Of a stretch of DNA of 12,664 nt, positions 7,188 through 12,664 are shown one piece after another. The stretch comes from Flavobacteriales bacterium (GTDB taxonomy: Bacteria; Bacteroidota; Bacteroidia; Flavobacteriales_D; Sanyastnellaceae): the NCBI GenBank assembly GCA_028825055.1, contig JAPKAW010000034.1, positions 1 to 12,664 on the forward strand, read 5' to 3'. The translations under genes were made by a program, and so were the position numbers. The notes under the pieces are model-generated. The model had not been told where the DNA came from, made no database searches, and was given only the letters and a program-made list of their open reading frames with translations. The stretch's first letter is position 1; each line of letters starts with the position of its first letter.

Positions 7188-7235
7188 AACCAAAAACGGG
7201 AGACCGCATCGCTGCAATCTCCCGCTTGGTACCCG
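7188..7235 (-). repeat. 48-nt direct repeat, copy B (end of tRNA-Leu plus its terminator)
   Basis: Same orientation as copy A at 2763-2810, 45 of 48 positions identical. Here it consists of the last nine bases of tRNA-Leu (CGGGTACCA on the minus strand) and the adjoining terminator. Confidence 0.85.
7192..7227 (-). terminator. Intrinsic terminator of tRNA-Leu, abutting the CCA end
   Basis: On the minus strand, AAGCGGGAGATTGCA (7227-7213), tetraloop GCGA, TGCGGTCTCCCGTTT (7208-7194), then five T (7196-7192), GG, and six more T (7189-7184). The 15-bp stem has three U-G wobbles. Its first base is the final A of the encoded CCA, so there is no spacer between tRNA and terminator. Relative to copy A, the loop changes GCAA to GCGA, staying a GNRA loop, and an A-U pair becomes G-U, keeping the stem. 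Confidence 0.85.
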
Positions 7236-7313
7236 GAGCGGGACTTGAACCCGCACGACCGTGAGGTCAACAGATTTTAAGTCTGTCGTGTCTACCAATT
7301 CCACCATCCAGGC
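7227..7313 (-). tRNA. tRNA-Leu (anticodon UAA)
   Basis: An 87-nt gene with encoded CCA. The acceptor stem pairs GCCTGGA with TCCGGGT (two G-U pairs), followed by discriminator A and CCA (7229-7227). The D-arm holds GGTGGAATTGGTAGACAC, typical of bacterial tRNA-Leu. The anticodon stem ACAGA/TCTGT encloses CTTAAAA, giving anticodon TAA. A long variable arm (TGACC/GGTCG) marks it as class II. The T-arm is GCGGG-TTCAAGT-CCCGC. It lies 71 nt downstream of the waaA stop on the same strand. Confidence 0.97.
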
Positions 7314-7379
7314 ATGTGGCGAACCACGGCGCAAATTACGGCATTAAATCGCGAAGGTTGAAGGGGTTTTTTGCTTTTG

Positions 7380-7387
7380 CAAAATTA
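7380..7387 (-). promoter_or_regulatory. Possible -7 box upstream of tRNA-Leu
   Basis: TAATTTTG on the minus strand matches TAnnTTTG exactly and overlaps the waaA stop codon (7387-7385). It would start a transcript near 7373, about 60 nt before the tRNA. No TTG lies at the expected -33 distance, so the tRNA may instead be reached by readthrough from waaA. Confidence 0.25.
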
Positions 7388-8689
7388 CAAAGACTGTAAG
7401 CCCGAAGCGATGCGTTGAGCAGACCCGGCATTGGCCTTAGCAAACAACTGGGCCTGAAGTCCTTTCTCTTTCAACTCCTCTAAATCCAATAAGGCATGTT
7501 GAACGGAAGCCGTCAGTGCTTCTTCCGAATTTACAATGCACAATCCTCCGCTGGACTCTAAAAGCTGAGCCTCCAGAAAACGACCGCAATTCGGTCCCAC
7601 CCAGATTGGCACACCATGCGCAGCCGGCTCCAGCGTGTTGTGAATCCCAGATCCAAAGCCACCTCCAACAACCGCAGCATTCGCGACAGCATAGATGCGT
7701 GTGAGAAACCCCATCGCATCGACAATCAAGACCTGCGAAGGCGGCAACGCTGCGTCTGAATTGATCGAGCGGTAGTCGCTCCAGACGACAGCCTCTCTTC
7801 CCCGTTTTTTCCAAGCCTCTTTTTGAGCAACAATCGAATCCGAAGTCCACTCATGAGGAACCACAATGACACAGGTGTTTTCAGGCCAATTGACCGCTAG
7901 CATGGATTCCGCTTCCGGTTTCCAAGCACTACCAAGAACGACACATGTCCGCGAGTTAATCCACCGAATCAGCTGTTCATCAGGATGCTGAGCGGATTCC
8001 TGAACCGTTTGCAAAACACGATCAAATCGCGGATCTCCCATGACTTTGGCTCCTGGAATCCCACAACGAATCAGCGTCTCTTTCGATTGCTCGTGCTGCA
8101 CCCAGATCGCATCCAACTTCCCCCAAACCTTTCGGTACCACGCACCGCCTGCACGAAATGGCCAACGCCCTTCGACCGCGTGTGCGGCAAAGACCACACA
8201 AGGAACTTCCTTTTTTTGCAAAGCTGCCAACCAATTGGGCCAAACCTCATACTTCACAAGTGCCAGCCAAGCAATGGCCGGGATTGACTCCTCCGTTCGA
8301 GTCGCAGCGGCCAAAAATTGCCTCACATGCCTTGGACGATCCAAAGGTGACGGCGCCACACAATCCCGCTCCGTCCACCATTCTGGTTGCTGTTTATGAA
8401 ACGCATTCCAACCCGAGGGGCTGAAAAATGTCAAGAGGAATCGGGCTGTTGGGTTAGCCTTTCTATAGGCCTCCATCACCGGACGAGCCTGTTCAAACTC
8501 ACCGACAGATGCACAGTGAACCGCATGCCATTGATCTCCTGCAGAAAGCCCGTTGGTAGCCTCGGACAGTACCAACCAACCTTGCCTGCGCATCTTCACC
8601 CACCCCTTGGCTTTCTTGTGACCACAGCTTGATGCCAGCCACAAAAGGCCGCCATAGATCGTCATAAAAAAGCTGTGCACTGTCCGCAT
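7385..8689 (-). CDS. waaA: 3-deoxy-D-manno-octulosonic acid (Kdo) transferase
   Basis: A 434-residue GT30 glycosyltransferase that moves Kdo from CMP-Kdo to the lipid A precursor at the cytoplasmic face of the inner membrane. The N-terminal anchor helix is about residues 7-20. The motif HAVHCASVGEFEQARP (from residue 55) carries the conserved glutamate E64 taken as catalytic base. LLTFFSPSG near 86 ends an N-lobe element. MGDPRFDRV (217-225) marks the start of the C-lobe, and VVGGGFGSGIHNTLEPAAHG (340-359) is the nucleotide-sugar site. The length suits the family. I chose the ATG at 8689, which overlaps the TGA of the upstream barrel gene as TGATG, over an in-frame TTG nine bases earlier. The coupling suggests that the two are translated together. 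Confidence 0.95.
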   Translation of the reverse strand: MRTVHSFFMTIYGGLLWLASSCGHKKAKGWVKMRRQGWLVLSEATNGLSAGDQWHAVHCASVGEFEQARPVMEAYRKANPTARFLLTFFSPSGWNAFHKQQPEWWTERDCVAPSPLDRPRHVRQFLAAATRTEESIPAIAWLALVKYEVWPNWLAALQKKEVPCVVFAAHAVEGRWPFRAGGAWYRKVWGKLDAIWVQHEQSKETLIRCGIPGAKVMGDPRFDRVLQTVQESAQHPDEQLIRWINSRTCVVLGSAWKPEAESMLAVNWPENTCVIVVPHEWTSDSIVAQKEAWKKRGREAVVWSDYRSINSDAALPPSQVLIVDAMGFLTRIYAVANAAVVGGGFGSGIHNTLEPAAHGVPIWVGPNCGRFLEAQLLESSGGLCIVNSEEALTASVQHALLDLEELKEKGLQAQLFAKANAGSAQRIASGLQSL

Positions 8690-9495
8690 CAATTCCAATG
8701 TTCGACCGCAGTGCGTTTATAGAGGTGAAAGACCCACCCCACTTGAATACCTCCGTAAATGTCCAGTCGCGGGGAGTCGTCCGTAGTTTGGGTGTCAAAA
8801 TTCATCGGGCGTTGAGGCCAGGTTTTTGCTTCCCACAACTGCACACCTGCAAACCAGTTGACCAATCCATTGTCCGACATGTGCCAGTACCCTGCAAATT
8901 GCTTGAAAGCCACACCCCACGTGAACCGATCATAACCTGAAAGATAGGGTTCATCCAATTGGGTGATAGGATTCTCCGTATTCTCAAAATGCACGCGGTG
9001 GTGCACCGACCCCACACCAAGATTGATAAGCACTCCCGAGTTTGCATTGGTCCTGCGCAACGGAAAGAGCCGTCCGGCATCTAGCGTCACCAAACCACTC
9101 CGACCCGACAAGGCAAGCAATGCCACCTGTCCTTCGTTGTCAATCAATTGCCCTGCAGGATTCAGTAAGTTGGACAAAACACCTGGCTCAACAAGCGTCA
9201 TTCCAAAACCAAAATCAGCTTGTACTCCCGTGTAAAAACCCGATGGGAATTTCACATGAAGACCCATTCCCACATTGCCTCCTTGGGTGAATCGACTGCC
9301 CAAATCTCCCGCGCTCGCTCCGACGCCTCCATGCAAATGAAAATGAGGAGAAAACAAAGCGCTATCGCGCACGGAACGGGTTTGCGCGCCGGCATCCTGG
9401 ACCATTAAAAGACACGCCAAAAAGCAAAGTAGAACCGGCATCCCCTCTGCAGGCAAATGGACTAGAGACACCCGGCATGGAAACATTCGAAACAT
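8689..9495 (-). CDS. Predicted outer-membrane beta-barrel protein, function unknown
   Basis: 268 residues from the ATG at 9495, with a hydrophobic signal segment PVLLCFLACLLMVQ and likely cleavage at AGA-Q (residues 35-38). Alternative starts are ATG 9486 and ATG 9441; the last gives a compact 19-residue signal peptide without a basic n-region. Longer forms up to 9606 would overlap the divergent aminotransferase start and are unlikely. The mature part alternates polar and hydrophobic residues with many Gly and aromatic residues: HLHGGVGASAGDLG, GFYTGVQADFGFGM, VNWFAGVQLWEA, LDIYGGIQVGWVFHLY. That is typical of an 8-12-strand outer-membrane barrel. Its gene precedes and overlaps waaA, so a role in envelope assembly is plausible, but no specific family function is recognised. 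Confidence 0.75.
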   Translation of the reverse strand: MFRMFPCRVSLVHLPAEGMPVLLCFLACLLMVQDAGAQTRSVRDSALFSPHFHLHGGVGASAGDLGSRFTQGGNVGMGLHVKFPSGFYTGVQADFGFGMTLVEPGVLSNLLNPAGQLIDNEGQVALLALSGRSGLVTLDAGRLFPLRRTNANSGVLINLGVGSVHHRVHFENTENPITQLDEPYLSGYDRFTWGVAFKQFAGYWHMSDNGLVNWFAGVQLWEAKTWPQRPMNFDTQTTDDSPRLDIYGGIQVGWVFHLYKRTAVEHWN

Positions 9496-9544
9496 GCCGC
9501 AAGTTACCAAGGGAAGCTTTGTATTTGTTGGGGGAACCATCGCC

Positions 9545-9573
9545 TTTGATTTGTTGTCCCCTTTGTACTTTAG
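9545..9573 (+). promoter_or_regulatory. Candidate promoter of the nucleotide-sugar cluster
   Basis: TTTG (9545-9548), 17 nt, then TACTTTAG (9566-9573), seven of eight positions of TAnnTTTG. The spacing is 2 nt short of the usual 19. It lies in the 100-bp divergent gap between the barrel gene and the aminotransferase, ending 22 nt before the ATG at 9596. Confidence 0.4.
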
Positions 9574-9595
9574 CTTCCTATCCTGACTGCAACCC

Positions 9596-10735
9596 ATGGA
9601 ACCCATTCACATGGTCGATTTGATCGGCCAACACGCTGCCATCGAAAACGAGCTCAATGTAGCCATGCAGCGCGTGGTGAAAACGGGGGCCTTTGTCAAA
9701 GGCCCCGAAGTCAAGGCGTTCTCTGAAGAGCTCCAAACATATACCGGTTCCCGGTTTGTCATTCCTTGCGGAAACGGAACGGATGCGCTTCAAATCGCAC
9801 TGATGGCCTTGGGCGTTGGCCCGGGTGACGAAGTCATCACGACCGGATTCACGTTCATCTCTACGGTGGAAGTCGTGGCCTTATTGGGGGCTACACCAGT
9901 GCTAGTTGACGTCCATCCAGACACGTTCAACATCAATACGGAACAAGTAGCTGCTGCCATCACTCCAAGAACCAAGGCCATTGTTCCGGTGCATTTGTTC
10001 GGTCAAATGGCGGACATGGATGCCTTGCTCGCTCTTTCGGAGAAGTCAGGAGTTCCGCTCATCGAAGACAATGCCCAAGCCATTTCAGCTCGCTGGTATG
10101 GAGCAAAGGGCAAGCGAAAAAACGCGCCCCAATCGGGTACGTTGGGTTTGATGGGCACCACCAGCTTCTTCCCCTCCAAAAACTTGGGCTGCATGGGAGA
10201 CGGCGGGGCCATTATGACCAACGACGAAACCATCGCCCGGAGGCTCCAGCAAATTGCGAACCACGGGATGTCCAAACGCTACCACCACGATGTGGTGGGC
10301 TTGAATTCGCGCTTGGACGGCATGCAAGCGGCCATTTTGCGGGTCAAGCTCCAGTATCTCGATGCGTATTGTGCGGCACGACAGGAAGCCGCAGCGCGTT
10401 ACGACACCCTTCTCAAAGACATTCCCGGTATTCAGATTCCGAGCCGCGACTTGCGGAGTTCGCATGTTTTTCACCAGTACACCCTCCAAGTAGACCCCGA
10501 TCATCGTGATGCTCTAGTCGAGCAAATGAAGGCCAACGGGATTCCAACGGGGGTTTATTATCCAGTTCCGGGTCATCGGCAGAAGGCGTTTTCAACCTTT
10601 GGGTTTTCTATTGAAGCTTACCCCGTTTCTGATGCCTTGGCTGCCCGGGTCATTTCATTGCCCATGCACACTGAGCTCACCAAATCGCAGCAGCATACCA
10701 TATGCGACACTTTGATTAAATTTGTAAAGCAGTAG
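9596..10735 (+). CDS. DegT/DnrJ/EryC1/StrS-family sugar aminotransferase, WbpE-like
   Basis: A 379-residue PLP enzyme that would transfer an amino group to a keto nucleotide sugar in the cytoplasm. The fold type I landmarks are in order: PCGNGTDALQIALMALGVGPGDEVIT (57-82), PVHLFGQMADMDAL (131-144), EDNAQ (157-161, with D158 contacting the PLP ring nitrogen), TTSFFPSKNLGCMGDGGA (188-205, with K195 as Schiff-base lysine), NHGMSKRYHHDVVGLNSRLDGMQAAIL, and YYPVPGH and SLPMH near the end. By memory of the sequences it follows Pseudomonas WbpE (UDP-3-keto-GlcNAcA aminotransferase) closely, including the N-terminal VDLIGQH block that supports the ATG at 9596. The exact sugar is uncertain, since no WbpA or WbpB partner is visible. 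First gene of a plus-strand run; the next starts 27 bp after its stop. Confidence 0.9.
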   Translation: MEPIHMVDLIGQHAAIENELNVAMQRVVKTGAFVKGPEVKAFSEELQTYTGSRFVIPCGNGTDALQIALMALGVGPGDEVITTGFTFISTVEVVALLGATPVLVDVHPDTFNINTEQVAAAITPRTKAIVPVHLFGQMADMDALLALSEKSGVPLIEDNAQAISARWYGAKGKRKNAPQSGTLGLMGTTSFFPSKNLGCMGDGGAIMTNDETIARRLQQIANHGMSKRYHHDVVGLNSRLDGMQAAILRVKLQYLDAYCAARQEAAARYDTLLKDIPGIQIPSRDLRSSHVFHQYTLQVDPDHRDALVEQMKANGIPTGVYYPVPGHRQKAFSTFGFSIEAYPVSDALAARVISLPMHTELTKSQQHTICDTLIKFVKQ

Positions 10736-10762
10736 AACCTGCTTGATTTGAAGAAAACATAC

Positions 10763-12088
10763 ATGAAAATTGCAGTCATAGGAACAGGATATGTAGGGTT
10801 AGTGACAGGAACCTGTTTCGCGGAAACCGGGAATGATGTCATTTGCGTCGATATCGACCAACCGAAGGTCGAATCCATGCAAGCAGGAAAGATCCCCATC
10901 TACGAACCGCATTTGGATGTGTTGTTCGAACGCAATATCAAAGCGGGACGACTCACCTTTACCACAGAGCTAAAAAGCGCCATCCAGGACGCATCGTTAG
11001 TTTTTTTAGCGCTACCAACACCCCCCGGAGAAAACGGCTCCGCTGACTTAAGCTATGTCTTAGGTGTTGCAGAACAATTAGGGCGCTTGATGGAAGACTA
11101 CAAGGTCATCATTGACAAAAGCACTGTGCCCGTGGGGACGTCAGAACAAGTCCGCAAAGCAGTTGCTGCAAATGCACGTGTCGATTTTGACGTTGTTTCC
11201 AATCCTGAATTTCTGCGTGAAGGCTTTGCCGTAGACGATTTCATGAAGCCCGACCGTGTAATTATCGGCTGCTCAAGCATACGAGCTCAGCAACTCATGG
11301 AAGAATTGTACAGGCCATTTGTACGTCAAGGCAACCCCATCCTGTTCATGGATGAAAAGAGCGCGGAGTTGACAAAATACGCGGCGAACTCGTTCTTGGC
11401 TACGAAGATTACATTCATGAACGAAGTCGCCAACTTCTGCGAGCTCGTGGGAGCTGATGTCGACAAGGTGCGTCGAGGTGTGGGTACGGACACACGAATT
11501 GGTTCGCGCTTCCTGTTCCCTGGCATTGGATATGGCGGAAGCTGCTTCCCGAAAGACGTCCAGGCACTTCACCAAAGCGGTGCGGAAATAGGCTTTGATT
11601 TCGCAATCCTCGATAGTGTGATGCGTGTCAACGAAACCCAGAAGATAATTTTGTTTGATCCGATGCGGGATTATTTCAAAGGAGACTTAAAAAACAAGAA
11701 AATCGCTTTGTGGGGATTGGCTTTCAAGCCCGAAACAGATGACATCCGCGAAGCGCCAGCCCTATACATGATCAATAAGCTGACCGCCGCAGGCGCCCAC
11801 ATTGTGGCGTTCGATCCAGAAGCCATGGACCATGTTCGCGAAATGATTGGGGATCAAATTGAATACCGCGACTCAGCTATGGACGCGCTGAACGGATGTG
11901 ATGCTTTGCTCATCTGCACAGAATGGCAGGTATTCCGCAATCCAGACTACGCCAAAATGAAACAAGCTATGACCGGTCACGCGATTTTTGACGGCCGCAA
12001 TTTGTACGATTTGGAGGTAATGCAGAAGCACAACTTCTACTACAAGAGCATCGGAAGATCGACCATCCACCCTCTAACGAATAACTGA
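10763..12088 (+). CDS. ugd: UDP-glucose 6-dehydrogenase
   Basis: 441 residues; oxidises UDP-glucose to UDP-glucuronate with two NAD+. The start MKIAVIGTGYVGLVTG (ATG 10763) puts the Rossmann motif G-x-G-x-x-G at the very N-terminus as usual; an in-frame TTG at 10748 is less likely. Other landmarks: STVPVGTSEQV (120-130), NPEFLREGFAVDDF (147-160), KYAANSFLATKITFMNEVAN (205-224) with the catalytic-site lysine, and FPGIGYGGSCFPKD (252-265) with catalytic C261. LWGLAFKPETDDIREAPA marks the C-terminal domain. GYGGSCFPKD is the UDP-Glc type, unlike the GGHCIPVDP form of UDP-GlcNAc dehydrogenases. It is followed by the decarboxylase gene with a one-base stop/start overlap, so the product is probably passed straight to it. 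Confidence 0.95.
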   Translation: MKIAVIGTGYVGLVTGTCFAETGNDVICVDIDQPKVESMQAGKIPIYEPHLDVLFERNIKAGRLTFTTELKSAIQDASLVFLALPTPPGENGSADLSYVLGVAEQLGRLMEDYKVIIDKSTVPVGTSEQVRKAVAANARVDFDVVSNPEFLREGFAVDDFMKPDRVIIGCSSIRAQQLMEELYRPFVRQGNPILFMDEKSAELTKYAANSFLATKITFMNEVANFCELVGADVDKVRRGVGTDTRIGSRFLFPGIGYGGSCFPKDVQALHQSGAEIGFDFAILDSVMRVNETQKIILFDPMRDYFKGDLKNKKIALWGLAFKPETDDIREAPALYMINKLTAAGAHIVAFDPEAMDHVREMIGDQIEYRDSAMDALNGCDALLICTEWQVFRNPDYAKMKQAMTGHAIFDGRNLYDLEVMQKHNFYYKSIGRSTIHPLTNN

Positions 12089-12664
12089 TGCAGCGCGTTC
12101 TCATCACCGGCGCGGCTGGCTTTCTCGGATCCCACCTCTGCGACCGGTTCATCCGAGAAGGCTTCCGTGTAGTGGCCATGGACAACCTGATAACAGGTGA
12201 CATGAAGAACATCAATCACTTGATGGATCACGAGCGCTTCACCTTCCATCACCACGATGTCACAGAACACATCGAAATCGAAGGCGAACTCGATCACATT
12301 CTACATTTCGCATCGCCCGCGTCTCCCATTGACTATCTCAGGATTCCGATCCAGACCTTGAAAGTTGGTTCATTGGGAATTCACAATTGTCTGGGTTTGG
12401 CCAAGAACAAAGGAGCCCGGGTCACCATCGCTTCTACCAGCGAGATCTATGGCGATCCTGAGGTGCACCCACAGCATGAGGAGTACTTCGGCAATGTGAA
12501 CATCATCGGACCTCGAGGTGTCTATGACGAAGCCAAACGTTTTCAGGAATCCATGACGATGGCGTACCATCGTTACCACGGTGTGGAAACACGAATTGCG
12601 CGAATTTTCAACACCTACGGGCCGCGGATGCGCTTGAATGACGGACGCGTGTTGCCGGCCTTCA
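12088..12664 (+). CDS. UDP-glucuronate decarboxylase (UDP-xylose synthase), N-terminal 192 codons
   Basis: Truncated by the right window edge; family members are about 310-330 residues. It would convert UDP-glucuronate to UDP-xylose with bound NAD+. The extended SDR features are: TGAAGFLGSH (7-16, Rossmann G-x-x-G-x-x-G), D32 in AMDN, FASPASPIDY (74-83), ASTSEIYGDPEVHPQ (115-129), GPRGVYDEAKR (141-151) with catalytic Y146 and K150, and RIFNTYGPRMRLNDGRV (173-189). The STSEIYGDPEVHPQ and YDEAKR blocks match UXS enzymes rather than the ArnA or GalE branches. The ATG at 12088 shares its A with the TGA of ugd (TGATG), indicating translational coupling. Confidence 0.93.
   Translation, partial: MQRVLITGAAGFLGSHLCDRFIREGFRVVAMDNLITGDMKNINHLMDHERFTFHHHDVTEHIEIEGELDHILHFASPASPIDYLRIPIQTLKVGSLGIHNCLGLAKNKGARVTIASTSEIYGDPEVHPQHEEYFGNVNIIGPRGVYDEAKRFQESMTMAYHRYHGVETRIARIFNTYGPRMRLNDGRVLPAF

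Noticed and set aside
7010..7264. 84-residue plus-strand frame across the 6955-7226 gap
   Set aside because: It starts at TTG and ends inside the antisense of the terminator and tRNA-Leu; the tail GAGLEPARP is the familiar artefact of translating antisense tRNA. The gap itself holds only the giant gene's promoter and the tRNA terminator as far as I can see.
9496..9606. Extending the barrel protein to 9606
   Set aside because: The extra N-terminal residues (KLKYKGDNKSK and similar) would precede the signal peptide and overlap the divergent aminotransferase start and its promoter.
1..12664. CRISPR array, insertion sequence, integrase or toxin-antitoxin genes
   Set aside because: I saw no regularly spaced repeats, transposase or integrase motifs, or small paired toxin-antitoxin frames in the window.

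Overview
This window looks like a chromosomal segment of a marine-type Bacteroidota, most likely near Flavobacteriales. Three things point there: a very large secreted protein with GC-M-x-x-x-AC-N-[YF]-N modules of the kind common in that phylum; candidate promoters of the Bacteroidota form (TTG about 19-20 nt upstream of TAnnTTTG) with little sign of Shine-Dalgarno sites; and a Kdo transferase, which implies a Gram-negative envelope. The species cannot be read from the sequence.

Layout, left to right. Positions 1-1646 (minus) hold the N-terminal 548 codons of an RND-superfamily efflux transporter that runs off the left edge. Divergent from it, 1824-2264 (plus) encodes a small four-helix membrane protein of the ABA4-like (DUF4281) family. 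Convergent with that is a small lipoprotein gene (2285-2689, minus). Next comes a 4.1-kb minus-strand gene (2854-6954) for a 1366-residue exported mosaic protein. It has a signal peptide, a cysteine-rich and calcium-site-rich head, a beta-repeat stalk like those of phage tail spikes, a hydrophobic Gly/Ala segment, a domain resembling the peptidase G2 / intramolecular-chaperone autocleavage domain, a coiled coil, and an unrecognised helical C-terminus. A tRNA-Leu(UAA) gene (7227-7313, minus) follows. Further right is a two-gene minus-strand operon: an outer-membrane beta-barrel-like protein (8689-9495), then waaA/kdtA (7385-8689), joined by a TGATG stop/start overlap.

From 9596 to the right edge runs a plus-strand nucleotide-sugar cluster: a WbpE-like DegT/DnrJ/EryC1/StrS aminotransferase, a UDP-glucose 6-dehydrogenase, and the start of a UDP-glucuronate decarboxylase (UDP-xylose synthase). 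The last two also share a TGATG overlap and give the route UDP-Glc to UDP-GlcA to UDP-Xyl. The aminotransferase suggests an amino sugar is made as well, so this is probably the start of a surface-polysaccharide locus.

The most unusual signal is a 48-nt direct repeat (45/48 identical) at 2763-2810 and 7188-7235, one copy at each side of the giant gene. One copy is the 3' CCA end of tRNA-Leu plus its terminator. The other holds the same terminator and the last few tRNA-end bases without any tRNA. Both fold, on the minus strand only, into a 15-bp hairpin capped by a GNRA tetraloop (GCAA or GCGA) followed by five T. This could be a dispersed terminator cassette, or a footprint of insertion of the giant gene at a tRNA 3' end.
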